Part shown: in pieces, positions 34,479 through 43,505 of the stretch
How positions within the stretch are numbered: the first letter of the stretch is position 1
Layout of the letters: each line of letters opens with the position of its first letter
DNA from: Kineococcus endophyticus
Lineage (GTDB): Bacteria; Actinomycetota; Actinomycetes; Actinomycetales; Kineococcaceae
Length of the DNA: 64,000 nt
Reading direction: 5' to 3'
NCBI RefSeq assembly: GCF_040796495.1
Contig: NZ_JBFNQN010000003.1
Location: 186,001 to 250,000, forward strand
Notes under the pieces: generated by a model
The model's input: only the letters and a program-made list of their open reading frames with translations
What the model was told of the DNA's origin: nothing
Databases searched by the model: none
Program-made: the position numbers and the translations under genes

Positions 34479-35669
34479 TCAGCGGTCCTGCGCCGCCAGA
34501 GCCCGCAACCGCGTCCGGTCGGGCTTGCCCGGTCCCCGCAGCGGCAGCTCCGGCAGCACGAGGAGCTGGCGGGGCGCAGCCCAGCGGTCCAGGACGCCGG
34601 TGACCCGCTCGCGGACCGCGGCCAACGTCGGCGGCGTCCCCGACGGCACCACGCACGCCACCACGCGCTGGCCCCACTCCGGGTCGGGGGCCCCGCCCAC
34701 GACGACCTCCGCCACCCCCGGCATCCCGGTCAGCGCCTCCTCGACGAGCCCGGGCGCCAGCTTCAGGCCCCCGGTGGTGATGAGGTCGTCGACCCGGCCG
34801 AGGATCCGCACCGTCCCGTCCCGGACCTCGCCGGTGTCGTCGGTGCGGAACGCGCGCACGTGGCCCGGTCCCGTGGGGAAGGCGGGGTGGCCGGGCAGCC
34901 CGCGGTAGCCGCGGGCGACCACCGGTCCGGACAGCACGAGCCGCCCGTCCTCGACCTCCGCGCGGACGCCGTCGAGGGGCCGGCCGTCGTAGACGCACCC
35001 CCCGCACGTCTCGCTGGACCCGTAGGTCGTGACGACCCGCACCCCCGCAGCCCGGGCCCGGGCCAGCAAAGGCGCAGGGGTCGCGGCCGAGCCGACGAGG
35101 ACGGCGGCGTACCGGCGCAGGGCGGCGACGGGCTCGGAGTCGACCGCGGGAGAGGCGTCCAGCAGCCGCACGAGCTGCGTCGGCACCAGGGAGATCAGCA
35201 GCTGCGCCCCCGTGGCCGCGGCGGTCGCCGCGACGAAGGCCTCGGGGGTGAAGGGGCCGGCCGGCAGCACGACGGGGTCGGTCCCGGCGCGCACCGAGCG
35301 CAGCAGCACCTGCAGCCCGGCGACGTGGTGGCCGGGCAGCGCCAGGACCCACTGCTGCGATCCGGGGCCGGGGGACAGGCGTGCGGCGGTCGCGGCCGCG
35401 GAGGCGCGCAGGGCGCTCGCGGGCAGCAGCGCCCCCTTGGGGGTCCCCGTCGAGCCCGAGGTGGCCACGACGACGGCGGTGGGGTCGGCGGGGTCGTCCT
35501 CCCCGTCGTCCAGCGGCTGCCCCGGGCGCAGTGCCGGGTCCGGGGCCGCGCCCGTGGCGTGGGGGAGCAGCGCGTGGTCGAGCTCGCCGGCCAGGGCCTG
35601 GGCGAGGGTCGGCAGCAGGTCCAGGACGGCCTCCCCGGCGGGGACGGCGAGGGGGAGGAGCGGTCGCAC
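34479..35669 (-). CDS. menE: o-succinylbenzoate-CoA ligase
   Basis: 396 residues, short for the ANL adenylation superfamily but usual for actinobacterial MenE. The P-loop VVVATSGSTGTPKGALLP, the YGSSETCGGCVYDG region, the adenylate-binding FRTDDTGEVRDG, and the C-terminal catalytic Lys in PLRGPGKPDR are all present. It activates OSB, made by MenC, to OSB-CoA, the substrate of MenB. TAGCCT six bases before GTG 35669 indicates its own promoter. Confidence 0.94.
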   Translation of the reverse strand: MRPLLPLAVPAGEAVLDLLPTLAQALAGELDHALLPHATGAAPDPALRPGQPLDDGEDDPADPTAVVVATSGSTGTPKGALLPASALRASAAATAARLSPGPGSQQWVLALPGHHVAGLQVLLRSVRAGTDPVVLPAGPFTPEAFVAATAAATGAQLLISLVPTQLVRLLDASPAVDSEPVAALRRYAAVLVGSAATPAPLLARARAAGVRVVTTYGSSETCGGCVYDGRPLDGVRAEVEDGRLVLSGPVVARGYRGLPGHPAFPTGPGHVRAFRTDDTGEVRDGTVRILGRVDDLITTGGLKLAPGLVEEALTGMPGVAEVVVGGAPDPEWGQRVVACVVPSGTPPTLAAVRERVTGVLDRWAAPRQLLVLPELPLRGPGKPDRTRLRALAAQDR

Positions 35670-35675
35670 GGGCGC

Positions 35676-35681
35676 AGGCTA
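35676..35681 (-). promoter_or_regulatory. -10-like hexamer of menE
   Basis: Minus-strand TAGCCT, a good TAnnnT hexamer, six bases before GTG 35669. The remainder of the 213-base gap up to the GGDEF-EAL gene holds short direct repeats (CTGCGTTG twice, GAGACGTT twice, about 35708-35763) but no clear second promoter. Confidence 0.45.
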
Positions 35682-35882
35682 CGTCCGGCGGGGTCGCGAG
35701 ACCCGACTGCGTTGCGTGGTGGGTCTTCTGCGTTGGGTGAGACGTTGCAGGTCAGAGACGTTCTCGGGTTGCTCCGATCAGGTGCAAGGAGTTCGCTGAT
35801 CCTTGATCGAGCGTGACCGCGCGGTGCCGGAGTGTCAGGATGACGGCGTCCGGGACGGCAGGGGACGGCTGGGGAGGTGCTG

Positions 35883-38285
35883 ATGAGCGCAGGCGTGCGA
35901 GAACGTCGGCGGACGGCCAGCGTCCTGTTCGACGGTGTCGTGACGCTCGCGGCCCTCGCCACCGTGGTCGTCTCGGCGGTCCTCTTCGGGCAGGCCACCG
36001 ACGGTGTGCAGTGGCGCGACCTCGCCCTGTGCATCGTCGTGGGGTTCCCGCTCATGCAGCTGCTGACGCGGTTCCCGTTCCAGATCAACACCAAGCACGC
36101 GGGCGTCGAGGTCCAGTTCGACGTCGGCGTCCTCGTGTTCCTGCTGTGCTTCGCCGAGCCCGCGACCGCGGCGCTGGCCTGGTGCCTGTGCGTCGTGCCG
36201 ACCAACCTGCTGCAGCGCGAGCGCTGGGTGAGCCGCGTCTACAACGCGAGCATCGGGGTCCTGTTCCTGCCCGTGGCCGTCGTCGTGCTCGGTGCGTTCG
36301 GCGTGGCCGGCCGCGTCCCGGGCGCACCGCGCGAACTCGCGGTCGCCCTGAAGGGCCTGCCGGTCGAGATCGTGGCCGTGTTCACGGCGGTGGTCGCCGT
36401 CTTCGTGGTGGACGTGGTGGTCTCGGCGGTGTCCGTCGCGATCCAGGAGCGGACGAGCCTGCGCCGCGAACTGCTGCACACCGGAACCTGGCTGGCGGGT
36501 GGCACGAGCGTCGCCGTCGGTGGCCTCGGCTACCTGGGCGGCCTCGTCTACTACCGGCTCGAACCGTGGGTGGCCCTGCTCCTGGTGATCCCCATGATCG
36601 TCACGATGGTGGCGACCCGGGCGATGCGCGAGACCCGGGACGTCGCCCGGCGCAGCGAGGCCCTGTTCGAGGCGGCCACGGCCCTGCACACCCAGGGCCG
36701 GCGCGCCGACCTCGCCAGCGCCCTGCAGAAGCACGCGCGCATGGTCGCCGGGACCCCGGCCGCGATGGTGCGGTCCGTCGGGCCCGGGGAGGACGAGATC
36801 GGCGTGCCCGTCGTCGCCGGTGACGGCGTCGTCCTGTACGTCACCGCGCCCAAGCGCCGGGACCCGAGCCAACGCGCCTCGGACGAGAAGGCCCTGGAGG
36901 CGCTCGCCTCCGTCGGGGAGGCCGCCTTCTTCCGCGTCAGCGCCAGCGAGGAGATGCACGGCCTGGCCCGCCGCGACGTCGTCACCAGCCTGCCGAACCG
37001 GCTCCAGTTCGCCGAGCACCTCGCCGCCGAGCTCGAACGGGCCCGTGACGGCGGCCGGCTGGACCGCCTCGTCGTCCTCTACCTGGACCTGGACGGGTTC
37101 AAGGGCGTCAACGACCGGTTCGGGCACGAGGCGGGCGACGAACTCCTGCGCCTCGTCGGGGCCCGGCTGCGCGACACCGTGCGCGGCGGCAACACCGTGG
37201 CGCGGCTGGGCGGGGACGAGTTCGCCGTGCTGCTGCCCGACTGCCTCGACGTCGAGGGGCTGTGCCGGCGCGTGCTCGTCGCCCTGCGCGTCGAGGTCCG
37301 GATGCGCGGGCACGTGCTGCGGGTCCAGGGGTCCATCGGCCTGTCCCGCGCCCGTCCCGGCGACGACGTCGGGACGCTGCTGCGCAACGCGGACACCGCG
37401 ATGTACCGGGCCAAGGCGACCGGCAAGAACCGCTGGGTGGAGTTCCGGCCGGAACTGCTGGAGGAGGAGATCGCGCGCCTGCAGGTGATCGAGGACCTGC
37501 AGCAGGCCCCCGCCGAGGCGTTCGTCGTGCACTACCAGCCGATCGTCGACCTGCAGCACGCCGGTTCCGGGGCCGTCGGCGCCCCGGTCGTCGGCCTCGA
37601 GGCCCTCGTGCGGTGGCGCCGCGACCGCGGCGGTGCCGTCGAACCGCTCGTCGGCCCCGACGAGTTCATCGGGCTCGCGGAACGCTCCGGGACGGTCGTC
37701 GGAATCGGCGACTCGGTGCTGCGCCAGGTGGCCCGGGACGCCCCGCAGATCCAGCGGCACGCCGGGCGCCGGCTGGACCTCATGGTGAACGTCTCGCCCG
37801 TGCAGCTGCGCCACCCCGACTTCACCGAACGCGTCGCGTCCGCGGTGCGCCAGACCGGAGCCAGCGGGTGCCGGTTGCACCTGGAGATGACCGAGTCCGT
37901 GATGATCGACGACGACACAGTCGACCGGTTGCGCGAACTCGCCGAGACCGGGGCCCAGCTGACGATCGACGACTTCGGGACGGGTTTCTCCTCCCTCGGC
38001 TACCTGCGCCACCGGCCGTTCTCGTCGTTCAAGATCGACCGCAGCTTCGTGCGCGACATCGCGACCGAACCCACCGCCCGCGCCCTCGTCGAGGGCATGG
38101 TGAAGATGGGTCAGGCCCTCGGGCTGACGATCGTCGCCGAGGGCGTCGAGCACGTCGAGCAGGCCGAGATCCTGCGCGAGATGGGCTGCCACCTCGCCCA
38201 GGGGCACCTGTACTGCCGGCCGCTGTCGGTCGAGGAGATCGAGGACGTGCTGTCGGCGCCGCTCGCGCCGAAGCTCACCGCCTGA
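35883..38285 (+). CDS. Membrane GGDEF-EAL cyclic-di-GMP protein
   Basis: 800 residues from ATG 35883 with GGGGAGG six bases upstream. About seven or eight membrane helices (residues 15-235) form a sensor I cannot assign with confidence. A short linker follows, then a GGDEF domain with intact active site (ARLGGDEFAVLLPD) and an EAL domain with its catalytic set: VGLEALVRW, MVNVSPVQL, EMTESVMIDD, IDDFGTGFSSL, FKIDRSFV, VAEGVEH. Both activities, synthesis and breakdown of c-di-GMP, could be functional. It stands alone between menE and menB, so its target is not evident. Confidence 0.93.
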   Translation: MSAGVRERRRTASVLFDGVVTLAALATVVVSAVLFGQATDGVQWRDLALCIVVGFPLMQLLTRFPFQINTKHAGVEVQFDVGVLVFLLCFAEPATAALAWCLCVVPTNLLQRERWVSRVYNASIGVLFLPVAVVVLGAFGVAGRVPGAPRELAVALKGLPVEIVAVFTAVVAVFVVDVVVSAVSVAIQERTSLRRELLHTGTWLAGGTSVAVGGLGYLGGLVYYRLEPWVALLLVIPMIVTMVATRAMRETRDVARRSEALFEAATALHTQGRRADLASALQKHARMVAGTPAAMVRSVGPGEDEIGVPVVAGDGVVLYVTAPKRRDPSQRASDEKALEALASVGEAAFFRVSASEEMHGLARRDVVTSLPNRLQFAEHLAAELERARDGGRLDRLVVLYLDLDGFKGVNDRFGHEAGDELLRLVGARLRDTVRGGNTVARLGGDEFAVLLPDCLDVEGLCRRVLVALRVEVRMRGHVLRVQGSIGLSRARPGDDVGTLLRNADTAMYRAKATGKNRWVEFRPELLEEEIARLQVIEDLQQAPAEAFVVHYQPIVDLQHAGSGAVGAPVVGLEALVRWRRDRGGAVEPLVGPDEFIGLAERSGTVVGIGDSVLRQVARDAPQIQRHAGRRLDLMVNVSPVQLRHPDFTERVASAVRQTGASGCRLHLEMTESVMIDDDTVDRLRELAETGAQLTIDDFGTGFSSLGYLRHRPFSSFKIDRSFVRDIATEPTARALVEGMVKMGQALGLTIVAEGVEHVEQAEILREMGCHLAQGHLYCRPLSVEEIEDVLSAPLAPKLTA

Positions 38286-38286
38286 G

Positions 38287-38550
38287 GGTTTCGAACCGCC
38301 GAACCCCGCCGAACTCCACCGCGACATCGCCGCGGCGCTGGACTTCCCCGGCTCCTACGGAGCCGACCTCGACGCACTCTCGGACTGCCTGTCCGACGTG
38401 GTGACGTACGACCACGGCGCGTCCGAGTCGGACACCGGCCTCGTCCTCTCGTTCACCGGGTACGCCGTCTTTCGCCGAGCGCTGGCCCGATCTCGCGCAG
38501 GCCGTGCTGGACGTCGACGCGGGCCAGATCCGGCGTTCCGGTCGCGGTGA
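38287..38550 (+). pseudogene. Barstar-family (barnase inhibitor) remnant
   Basis: Starting two bases after the GGDEF-EAL stop, the frame reads AELHRDIAAALDFPGSYGADL then DALSDCLSDV, the central signature of barstar-like ribonuclease inhibitors (F-P-x-x-Y-G-x-N-L-D-A-L-x-D-C-L). No start codon fits, so the N-terminus is missing. A single extra T in the TTT at 38470-38472 shifts the frame; after removing it the sequence continues AERWPDLAQAVLDVDAGQIR, as expected in the family. The C-terminal part is lost before menB. No ribonuclease gene is nearby. Confidence 0.7.
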
Positions 38551-38588
38551 CACCGTGACCGCCGTTCCCGGCGGGGCCGGGACGCGCC

Positions 38589-39530
38589 TCAGAAGTACCA
38601 GGGGAACGGGGACCAGTCGGGTTCCCGCTTGCCCAGGAACGCGTCCCGGCCCTCGACGGCCTCGTCGGTCATGTAGGCCAGCCGCGTCGCCTCCCCGGCG
38701 AACACCTGCTGGCCGACCATCCCGTCGTCCACGGCGTTGAACGCGAACTTCAGCATCCGCTGCGCGGTGGGGGACTTGCCGTTGATCTCGGCCGCCCACT
38801 GCAGCGCCGTCGCCTCCAGTTCGGCGTGCGGGACGACCTCGTTGACCATGCCCATCTCGTGCGCCTGCTGCGCCGTGTACGGGCGGCCCAGGAAGAAGAT
38901 CTCGCGGGCGAACTTCTGGCCCACCTGCCGGGCGAGGTAGGCCGAGCCGTAGCCCGCGTCGAAGGACCCGACGTCGGCGTCGGTCTGCTTGAACCGGGCG
39001 TGCTCGGCGCTGGCCAGCGTCAGGTCGGCGACCACGTGCAGGCTGTGCCCGCCGCCCGCGGCCCACCCGGGCACGACGGCGACGACGACCTTCGGCATGA
39101 ACCGGATGAGCCGCTGGACCTCCAGGACGTGCAGCCGGCCGCCCTCGGCCTTCGTCCGGACCTCGTCGACGGTGTCCGACGTCTCGCCCTGCGCGTACTG
39201 GTACCCCGAACGGCCCCGGATGCGCTGGTCGCCCCCGGAGCAGAACGCCCAGCCGCCGTCCTTCGGGCTCGGCCCGTTCCCCGTCAGCAGCACGCACCCG
39301 ACGTCCGGGGTGCGGCGCGCGTGGTCCAGCGTGCGGGCCAGCTCGTCGACCGTCGCGGGGCGGAACGCGTTGCGCACCTCGGGCCGGTCGAACGCGATCC
39401 GGACGGTCCCGCGGGCCGGGCCGTCGACGACGCTCCGGTGGTAGGTGATGTCCTGCAGGTCCTCGAACCCGGCCACCTCCGCCCACGCCGACGGGTCGAA
39501 GGTCTCGCTCACACCGGGAAGGGCCGACAC
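38589..39530 (-). CDS. menB: 1,4-dihydroxy-2-naphthoyl-CoA synthase
   Basis: 313 residues, crotonase fold. GTG 39530 is preceded by TAGGCT with a six-base gap; GTG 39512 is an alternative. MenB markers: AFCSGGDQRIRG, VVAVVPGWAAGGGHSLHVVADLT (oxyanion hole), and DADVGSFDAGYGSAYLARQVG containing the Asp and the Tyr that define MenB. It cyclises OSB-CoA to DHNA-CoA. Divergent from menC. Confidence 0.97.
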   Translation of the reverse strand: MSALPGVSETFDPSAWAEVAGFEDLQDITYHRSVVDGPARGTVRIAFDRPEVRNAFRPATVDELARTLDHARRTPDVGCVLLTGNGPSPKDGGWAFCSGGDQRIRGRSGYQYAQGETSDTVDEVRTKAEGGRLHVLEVQRLIRFMPKVVVAVVPGWAAGGGHSLHVVADLTLASAEHARFKQTDADVGSFDAGYGSAYLARQVGQKFAREIFFLGRPYTAQQAHEMGMVNEVVPHAELEATALQWAAEINGKSPTAQRMLKFAFNAVDDGMVGQQVFAGEATRLAYMTDEAVEGRDAFLGKREPDWSPFPWYF

Positions 39531-39536
39531 GCTCCG

Positions 39537-39542
39537 AGCCTA
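39537..39542 (-). promoter_or_regulatory. -10-like hexamer of menB
   Basis: Minus-strand TAGGCT, the same hexamer as in the rex promoter, six bases before GTG 39530. Confidence 0.45.
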
Positions 39543-39593
39543 GGACCCGGACCCGGCGGCACCCGTGCCGGTCCGCGCGCCATGCTGGGGCCC

Positions 39594-40643
39594 GTGCCCG
39601 ACGCCCTGCCGGAGGTCCCGCCCCTCGAGCTCCCCGCCCTGGGGGAGCTGCTCGAGCGCGCCCACGTCGTCCGGCTCCCGCTGCACCGCCGTTTCCGCGG
39701 GATCCTCGAGCGCGAGGCCGTGCTGGTCGAGGGACCGGCCGGCTGGGGGGAGTTCGCGCCCTTCCTGGAGTACGGGCCGCAGGAGGCGTCGCGCTGGCTG
39801 GAGGCGGCGGTCGAGGCCGCTTGGCACGGCTTCCCCGCCCCGCGGCGCGACCGCGTCGAGGTCAACGCCACCGTCCCGGCCGTCCCGGCCCACGACGTCC
39901 CGGCCGTCCTCGCCGCCTTCCCCGGTTGCCGCACCGCGAAGGTGAAGGTCGCCGAGGCGGGGGCGGACTTCGCCACCCGGCTGCGCGAGGACGTCGCCCG
40001 CGTCGCCGCCGTCCGCGACGTCCTCGGCCCGACGGGCCGGGTCCGCGTGGACGCGAACGCGGGCTGGAGCGTGGACGAGGCCGAGCGTGCGCTCGGCGAG
40101 CTCGCGGTCGTCGGCCTGGAGTACGCCGAGCAGCCGTGCGCGACGCTGGAGGAGATGGCGCTGCTGCGCCGCCGCCTGGCCGCCGCCGGCACGGCCGTGC
40201 CCCTCGCCGCCGACGAGAGCGTCCGCAAGGCCGAGGACCCGTTGCGCGTCGCCGGGCTCGAGGCCGCGGACGTCGTCGTGGTGAAGGTCGCACCCCTGCG
40301 CGGGGTGCGGCCGGCGCTCGCGGTCGCGCAGGCGTGCGGGCTGCCCGTCGTCGTCTCCTCCGCGCTCGACACGAGCGTGGGCATCGCAGCCGGGACGGCC
40401 CTCGCCGCGGCGCTGCCGGAACTGCCGTTCGCGTGCGGCCTGGGGACGGCGGCCCTGCTGGCGGCCGACGTCACCGCCGCCCCGCTCCTGCCCGTGGACG
40501 GTGCTCTCCCGGTCGGTGCCGTCGCGGCGGATCCCGAGCTCCTGCACCGCTTCCGGGCCCCGGCGGACCGCATCGAGCACTGGCGGGACCGGGTGCGCGC
40601 GGCGCACGCCGTCCTGACGTCGGCGTCGGCGGCGGGCCGCTGA
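39594..40643 (+). CDS. menC: o-succinylbenzoate synthase
   Basis: 349 residues from GTG 39594 (ATG 39582 would add four residues). Enolase-superfamily enzyme with its catalytic set intact: KxK in TAKVKVAE, metal ligands in RVRVDANAGWS (Asp), LEYAEQPC (Glu) and LAADESV (Asp), and the second Lys in VVVKVAPLRG. It dehydrates SHCHC, made by MenD and MenH, to OSB. The long frame upstream of 39582 is not coding. Confidence 0.95.
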   Translation: MPDALPEVPPLELPALGELLERAHVVRLPLHRRFRGILEREAVLVEGPAGWGEFAPFLEYGPQEASRWLEAAVEAAWHGFPAPRRDRVEVNATVPAVPAHDVPAVLAAFPGCRTAKVKVAEAGADFATRLREDVARVAAVRDVLGPTGRVRVDANAGWSVDEAERALGELAVVGLEYAEQPCATLEEMALLRRRLAAAGTAVPLAADESVRKAEDPLRVAGLEAADVVVVKVAPLRGVRPALAVAQACGLPVVVSSALDTSVGIAAGTALAAALPELPFACGLGTAALLAADVTAAPLLPVDGALPVGAVAADPELLHRFRAPADRIEHWRDRVRAAHAVLTSASAAGR

Positions 40644-40644
40644 C

Positions 40645-41319
40645 GTGGAGACGCCGGTGCCGGGGCCGGTGCGCGAGGTCCGCGTCGTGGTCGTCGACGA
40701 CGAGTCCCTCGTCCGCTCGGGGCTGTCGATGATCCTGCAGGCCGAGGGCGACGTCCGCGTCGTCGGTGCCTGCTCCGGCGAGGACGCCGTGGCGCTCGTG
40801 GCCCGCGAGCGGCCCGACGTCGTGCTCCTCGACATCCGCATGCCCGTCGTGGACGGCCTGACGGTGCTGGCCGAGGTGCTGCGCGGCCCCGCGCCGCCCG
40901 CCGTGGCGATGCTGACGACCTTCGACAGCGACCAGCAGGTCGCGCAGGCCATGCGGGCCGGCGCCTCGGGGTTCCTGCTCAAGGACACCGACCCCTTCGG
41001 TCTCCTGCAGGCCGTGCGCACGCTCGCCGCGGGGGGCGTGGTGCTCTCGCCGCGGGCGGCGCGCACCCTGCTCAGCGAGCACGCGGAGACGAGCGGGGTG
41101 ACCGCCGAGACGCTGCGCCGCCTGGCGACGCTGACCGCGCGGGAGCGCGACGTCCTGGGCCTGCTCGCCCAGGGCCTGTCCAACGCCGACATCGGCGCCG
41201 CGCTCGACCTCGGGGTCGGCACGGTCAAGGACCACGTCAGCTCCATCCTCGGCAAGCTCGCCGTCCGCAGCCGGATGCAGGCCGCGCTCGTCGCCCGGCA
41301 GGTCCCGCCGCCCGCGTGA
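40645..41319 (+). CDS. NarL/LuxR-family response regulator
   Basis: 224 residues starting one base after the menC stop. Receiver domain: acidic pocket VVVVDDESLV, phospho-acceptor Asp in VVLLDIRMPVVDG, conserved Thr in AMLTTFD, and Lys in FLLKDTDP. LuxR helix-turn-helix: LTARERDVLGLLAQGLSNADIGAALDLGVGTVKDHVS. There is no histidine kinase gene beside it, so it is an orphan here. The tight coupling to menC may be accidental. Confidence 0.95.
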   Translation: METPVPGPVREVRVVVVDDESLVRSGLSMILQAEGDVRVVGACSGEDAVALVARERPDVVLLDIRMPVVDGLTVLAEVLRGPAPPAVAMLTTFDSDQQVAQAMRAGASGFLLKDTDPFGLLQAVRTLAAGGVVLSPRAARTLLSEHAETSGVTAETLRRLATLTARERDVLGLLAQGLSNADIGAALDLGVGTVKDHVSSILGKLAVRSRMQAALVARQVPPPA

Positions 41320-41380
41320 GGGGCCCCGCCGGCACGGACCGGGACCGCGGTGGTGCACGACCGTCGTCCCGCGGGTGGAG

Positions 41381-41406
41381 GCACCCCCGCCATCGGAGGG
41401 GGGTGC
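41381..41406 (+). terminator. Possible hairpin terminator after response regulator
   Basis: GCACCCCC (41381-41388) and GGGGGTGC (41399-41406) form an 8-bp perfect stem with a 10-base loop, 62 bases after the stop. There is no U-tract, as often in GC-rich actinobacteria. The remaining bases up to 41521 hold a weaker stem (ACCGTT/AACGGT) and no frame. Confidence 0.4.
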
Positions 41407-41521
41407 GGGTCGCGGTGATCCCTTCCCCAGGCTGACGCGCCGCCACCCCCCTCTCGGGCACCGTTGAGGGGAACGGTCCGGGGTCCGGGCCGTCGGGGGA
41501 CGTTCGGGGGAAGGCGGAGTC

Positions 41522-43264
41522 GTGAGCACGGACGTGCGCAGCGAGGTGCAGGTCGTGGAGCAGGGGCGCTCGGGGGACGCGCCGGAGGGTCGCTGGGTGG
41601 GCCGGGCGCGGTCGGCCGCAGCCCGGGTCGCGACGTGGGTCTTCCTGCTCTCGGGGGTGATGTCGCTGGCCATGGCCGTCCACGCGCCCCTGTCGGACGG
41701 CGCCCAGCGCGCGCGCCCGATCGTCGTCGACCTGGTCTTCGCCACGGCCTGGCCCAGCCTGGGGTACGGGACGGTCCTGCTGCTGCTGGCCCGGTCGCTG
41801 GGACAGCGCAAGCGGGCCGCCTGGTGGACGGCGGTGGTCGTGTCCGGGCTCAACGCCCTCTTCAACGTCCTGTGGGGCGCCCTCGACGAGGTCACGCTGC
41901 CGCTGGGTCTGCTGCTCGTGCAGCTGGCCGTCCTCGCCGTCCTGGCCCTGGCGCGTCCGCGGTTCACCGTGCTCCCGTCCCGGTTGGGGGTGCGCCAGGC
42001 CGTCCGCATCGGGGGCGGTGCGTTCGCGGCCTGGCTCGTCGTGGGCACCGTCGTCGTCCTGGCGACGCAGGAACGCGCGGGCGGGTTGTTCGAGCGGGTC
42101 TGGTACGCCGCGGCCGGCACGCTCGTCTCGGTCGACAGCTTCGTGATCTTCCCCGACGGGGTGGTCGTCCCGGGGTGGGTGGACGTCGCCCTCAACGCGG
42201 CCGGGACGGTCCTCGTCCTGCTCGTCACGTGGTTCCTGTTCCAGCCCGCCGCCGACCCGGCGGCCCTCGGCGCCGACGAGGACCGGCTGCGCCACCTGCT
42301 GGCCACCGAGGGCGAGGGTGACGCGCTCGGCTACTTCAACCTGCGCCGCGACAAGACGGCCGTCTTCGCCCCCAACGGGCGGGCCGCGGTCGTGCACCGC
42401 GTCGTCGGCGGGGTGAGCGTCGTCAGCGGTGACCCGGTCGGCAACATGACCTCGTGGCCCGCGGCCGTGGAGGCCTGGCGCCGCCAGCTGGCCGCGCACG
42501 CGTGGACCCCGGCCGTCGTCGGCACCTCCGAGGCGGGGGCCGCGGTCTACCACCGGGCCGGCCTGCAGGTCCTGGAGGTCGGGGACGAGGCCGTGATCGA
42601 CACCGCGCAGTTCAGCCTGGAGGGCCGGGCGGTCCGCTCCCTGCGGCAGGCCGTCAACCGCGCCCGCCGCGGCGGGACGGAGGTCACCATCCGCCGCCAG
42701 GTGGACGTGCCGGCCAGCGAGCTCGAGGAGATCGCCGCCTGCGCGGCGACGTGGCGCGAGGGGCGCGAACGCGGCTTCTCGATGGCGTTGGGGCGCCTGG
42801 GCGACGCGGCGGATCCGCAGCTGCTCGTCGCGACCGCGCGGGCGGCCGGAGGGGAGCTGCTCGCGGTCCTGACGTTCGTCCCGTGGGGCGAGCACGGGGT
42901 CTCCCTGGACCTCATGCGCCGCCGGCCCGAGGCCCCGAACGGCACCGTCGAGCTCGTCGTCACCGACGTCGTCGCCTTCGCCCGCGAGCACGCGCTCGCG
43001 CGCATCTCGCTGAACTTCGCGGTGTTCCGGTCGGTCTTCGACCGCGGTTCGCGGTTGGGAGCGGGTCCCGTCCTGCGCCTGTGGTACCGGGTGCTCGTGG
43101 TGTTCTCCCGCGCCTGGCAGCTCGAGCAGCTGTACCGCAGCAACGCCAAGTACCAGCCGCGCTGGGTGCCGCGGTTCGTCTGCTTCGAGCGCACGGCCGA
43201 CCTGCCGCGCATCGGGTTCGCCGTCGCGCGCGTCGAGCAGTTCCTGCCCGGGCGCCGGTCGTGA
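41522..43264 (+). CDS. MprF-like DUF2156 protein (lysyl-phosphatidylglycerol synthase domain)
   Basis: 580 residues. The N-terminal 240 residues hold about seven membrane helices, fewer than the 14 of full MprF flippase-synthases. The C-terminal DUF2156 domain (two GNAT-like folds) has LGYFNLRRDKTAVF, VSVVSGDPVGN, LRQAVNRARRGG and LARISLNFAVFRSVF. Such proteins add an amino acid from aminoacyl-tRNA to phosphatidylglycerol, lowering surface charge. A paralog of the same length lies at 60503. It overlaps the next small gene by 4 bases. Confidence 0.88.
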   Translation: MSTDVRSEVQVVEQGRSGDAPEGRWVGRARSAAARVATWVFLLSGVMSLAMAVHAPLSDGAQRARPIVVDLVFATAWPSLGYGTVLLLLARSLGQRKRAAWWTAVVVSGLNALFNVLWGALDEVTLPLGLLLVQLAVLAVLALARPRFTVLPSRLGVRQAVRIGGGAFAAWLVVGTVVVLATQERAGGLFERVWYAAAGTLVSVDSFVIFPDGVVVPGWVDVALNAAGTVLVLLVTWFLFQPAADPAALGADEDRLRHLLATEGEGDALGYFNLRRDKTAVFAPNGRAAVVHRVVGGVSVVSGDPVGNMTSWPAAVEAWRRQLAAHAWTPAVVGTSEAGAAVYHRAGLQVLEVGDEAVIDTAQFSLEGRAVRSLRQAVNRARRGGTEVTIRRQVDVPASELEEIAACAATWREGRERGFSMALGRLGDAADPQLLVATARAAGGELLAVLTFVPWGEHGVSLDLMRRRPEAPNGTVELVVTDVVAFAREHALARISLNFAVFRSVFDRGSRLGAGPVLRLWYRVLVVFSRAWQLEQLYRSNAKYQPRWVPRFVCFERTADLPRIGFAVARVEQFLPGRRS

Positions 43265-43446
43265 CCGTCCTGTGGGCGCGGGCGCGCCCGCGGCTGCACG
43301 CCGTGCTGGCCGCCCTGGCCGCGGCCTTCGTCGTGGGCGGGGTGGCGCTGGCGGTGTCGCTGCGCCCGTCGGTCGCCGTCGTGGCCGCCGACGTCGCCTT
43401 CGTCGGGGTGCTCATGCTCGTGGCGGCCCACCCCCGACGGGACTGA
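43261..43446 (+). CDS. Small membrane protein (61 aa)
   Basis: GTG 43261 overlaps the previous stop (GTGA). 61 residues with two hydrophobic helices (LHAVLAALAAAFVVGGVALAV and VAVVAADVAFVGVLMLVAA) and a short basic end. Its coupling to the MprF-like gene suggests a partner, but no family is recognised. Confidence 0.65.
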   Translation: MTVLWARARPRLHAVLAALAAAFVVGGVALAVSLRPSVAVVAADVAFVGVLMLVAAHPRRD

Positions 43447-43453
43447 CCCCTCG

Positions 43454-43495
43454 CCCATCTGTCCCACCTGTACTACTGTTGGTGGGACAGATGGG
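43454..43495 (+). promoter_or_regulatory. Palindromic operator of the GntR/YtrA-type gene
   Basis: A perfect 15-bp inverted repeat: CCCATCTGTCCCACC (43454-43468) and its complement at 43481-43495, separated by TGTACTACTGTT. The spacer holds TACTAC/TACTGT, possible -10 sequences. The right arm ends ten bases before the regulator start. YtrA-family regulators bind long inverted repeats over their own promoters, so autoregulation is likely. Confidence 0.7.
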
Positions 43496-43505
43496 AGGTG
43501 GCGAC

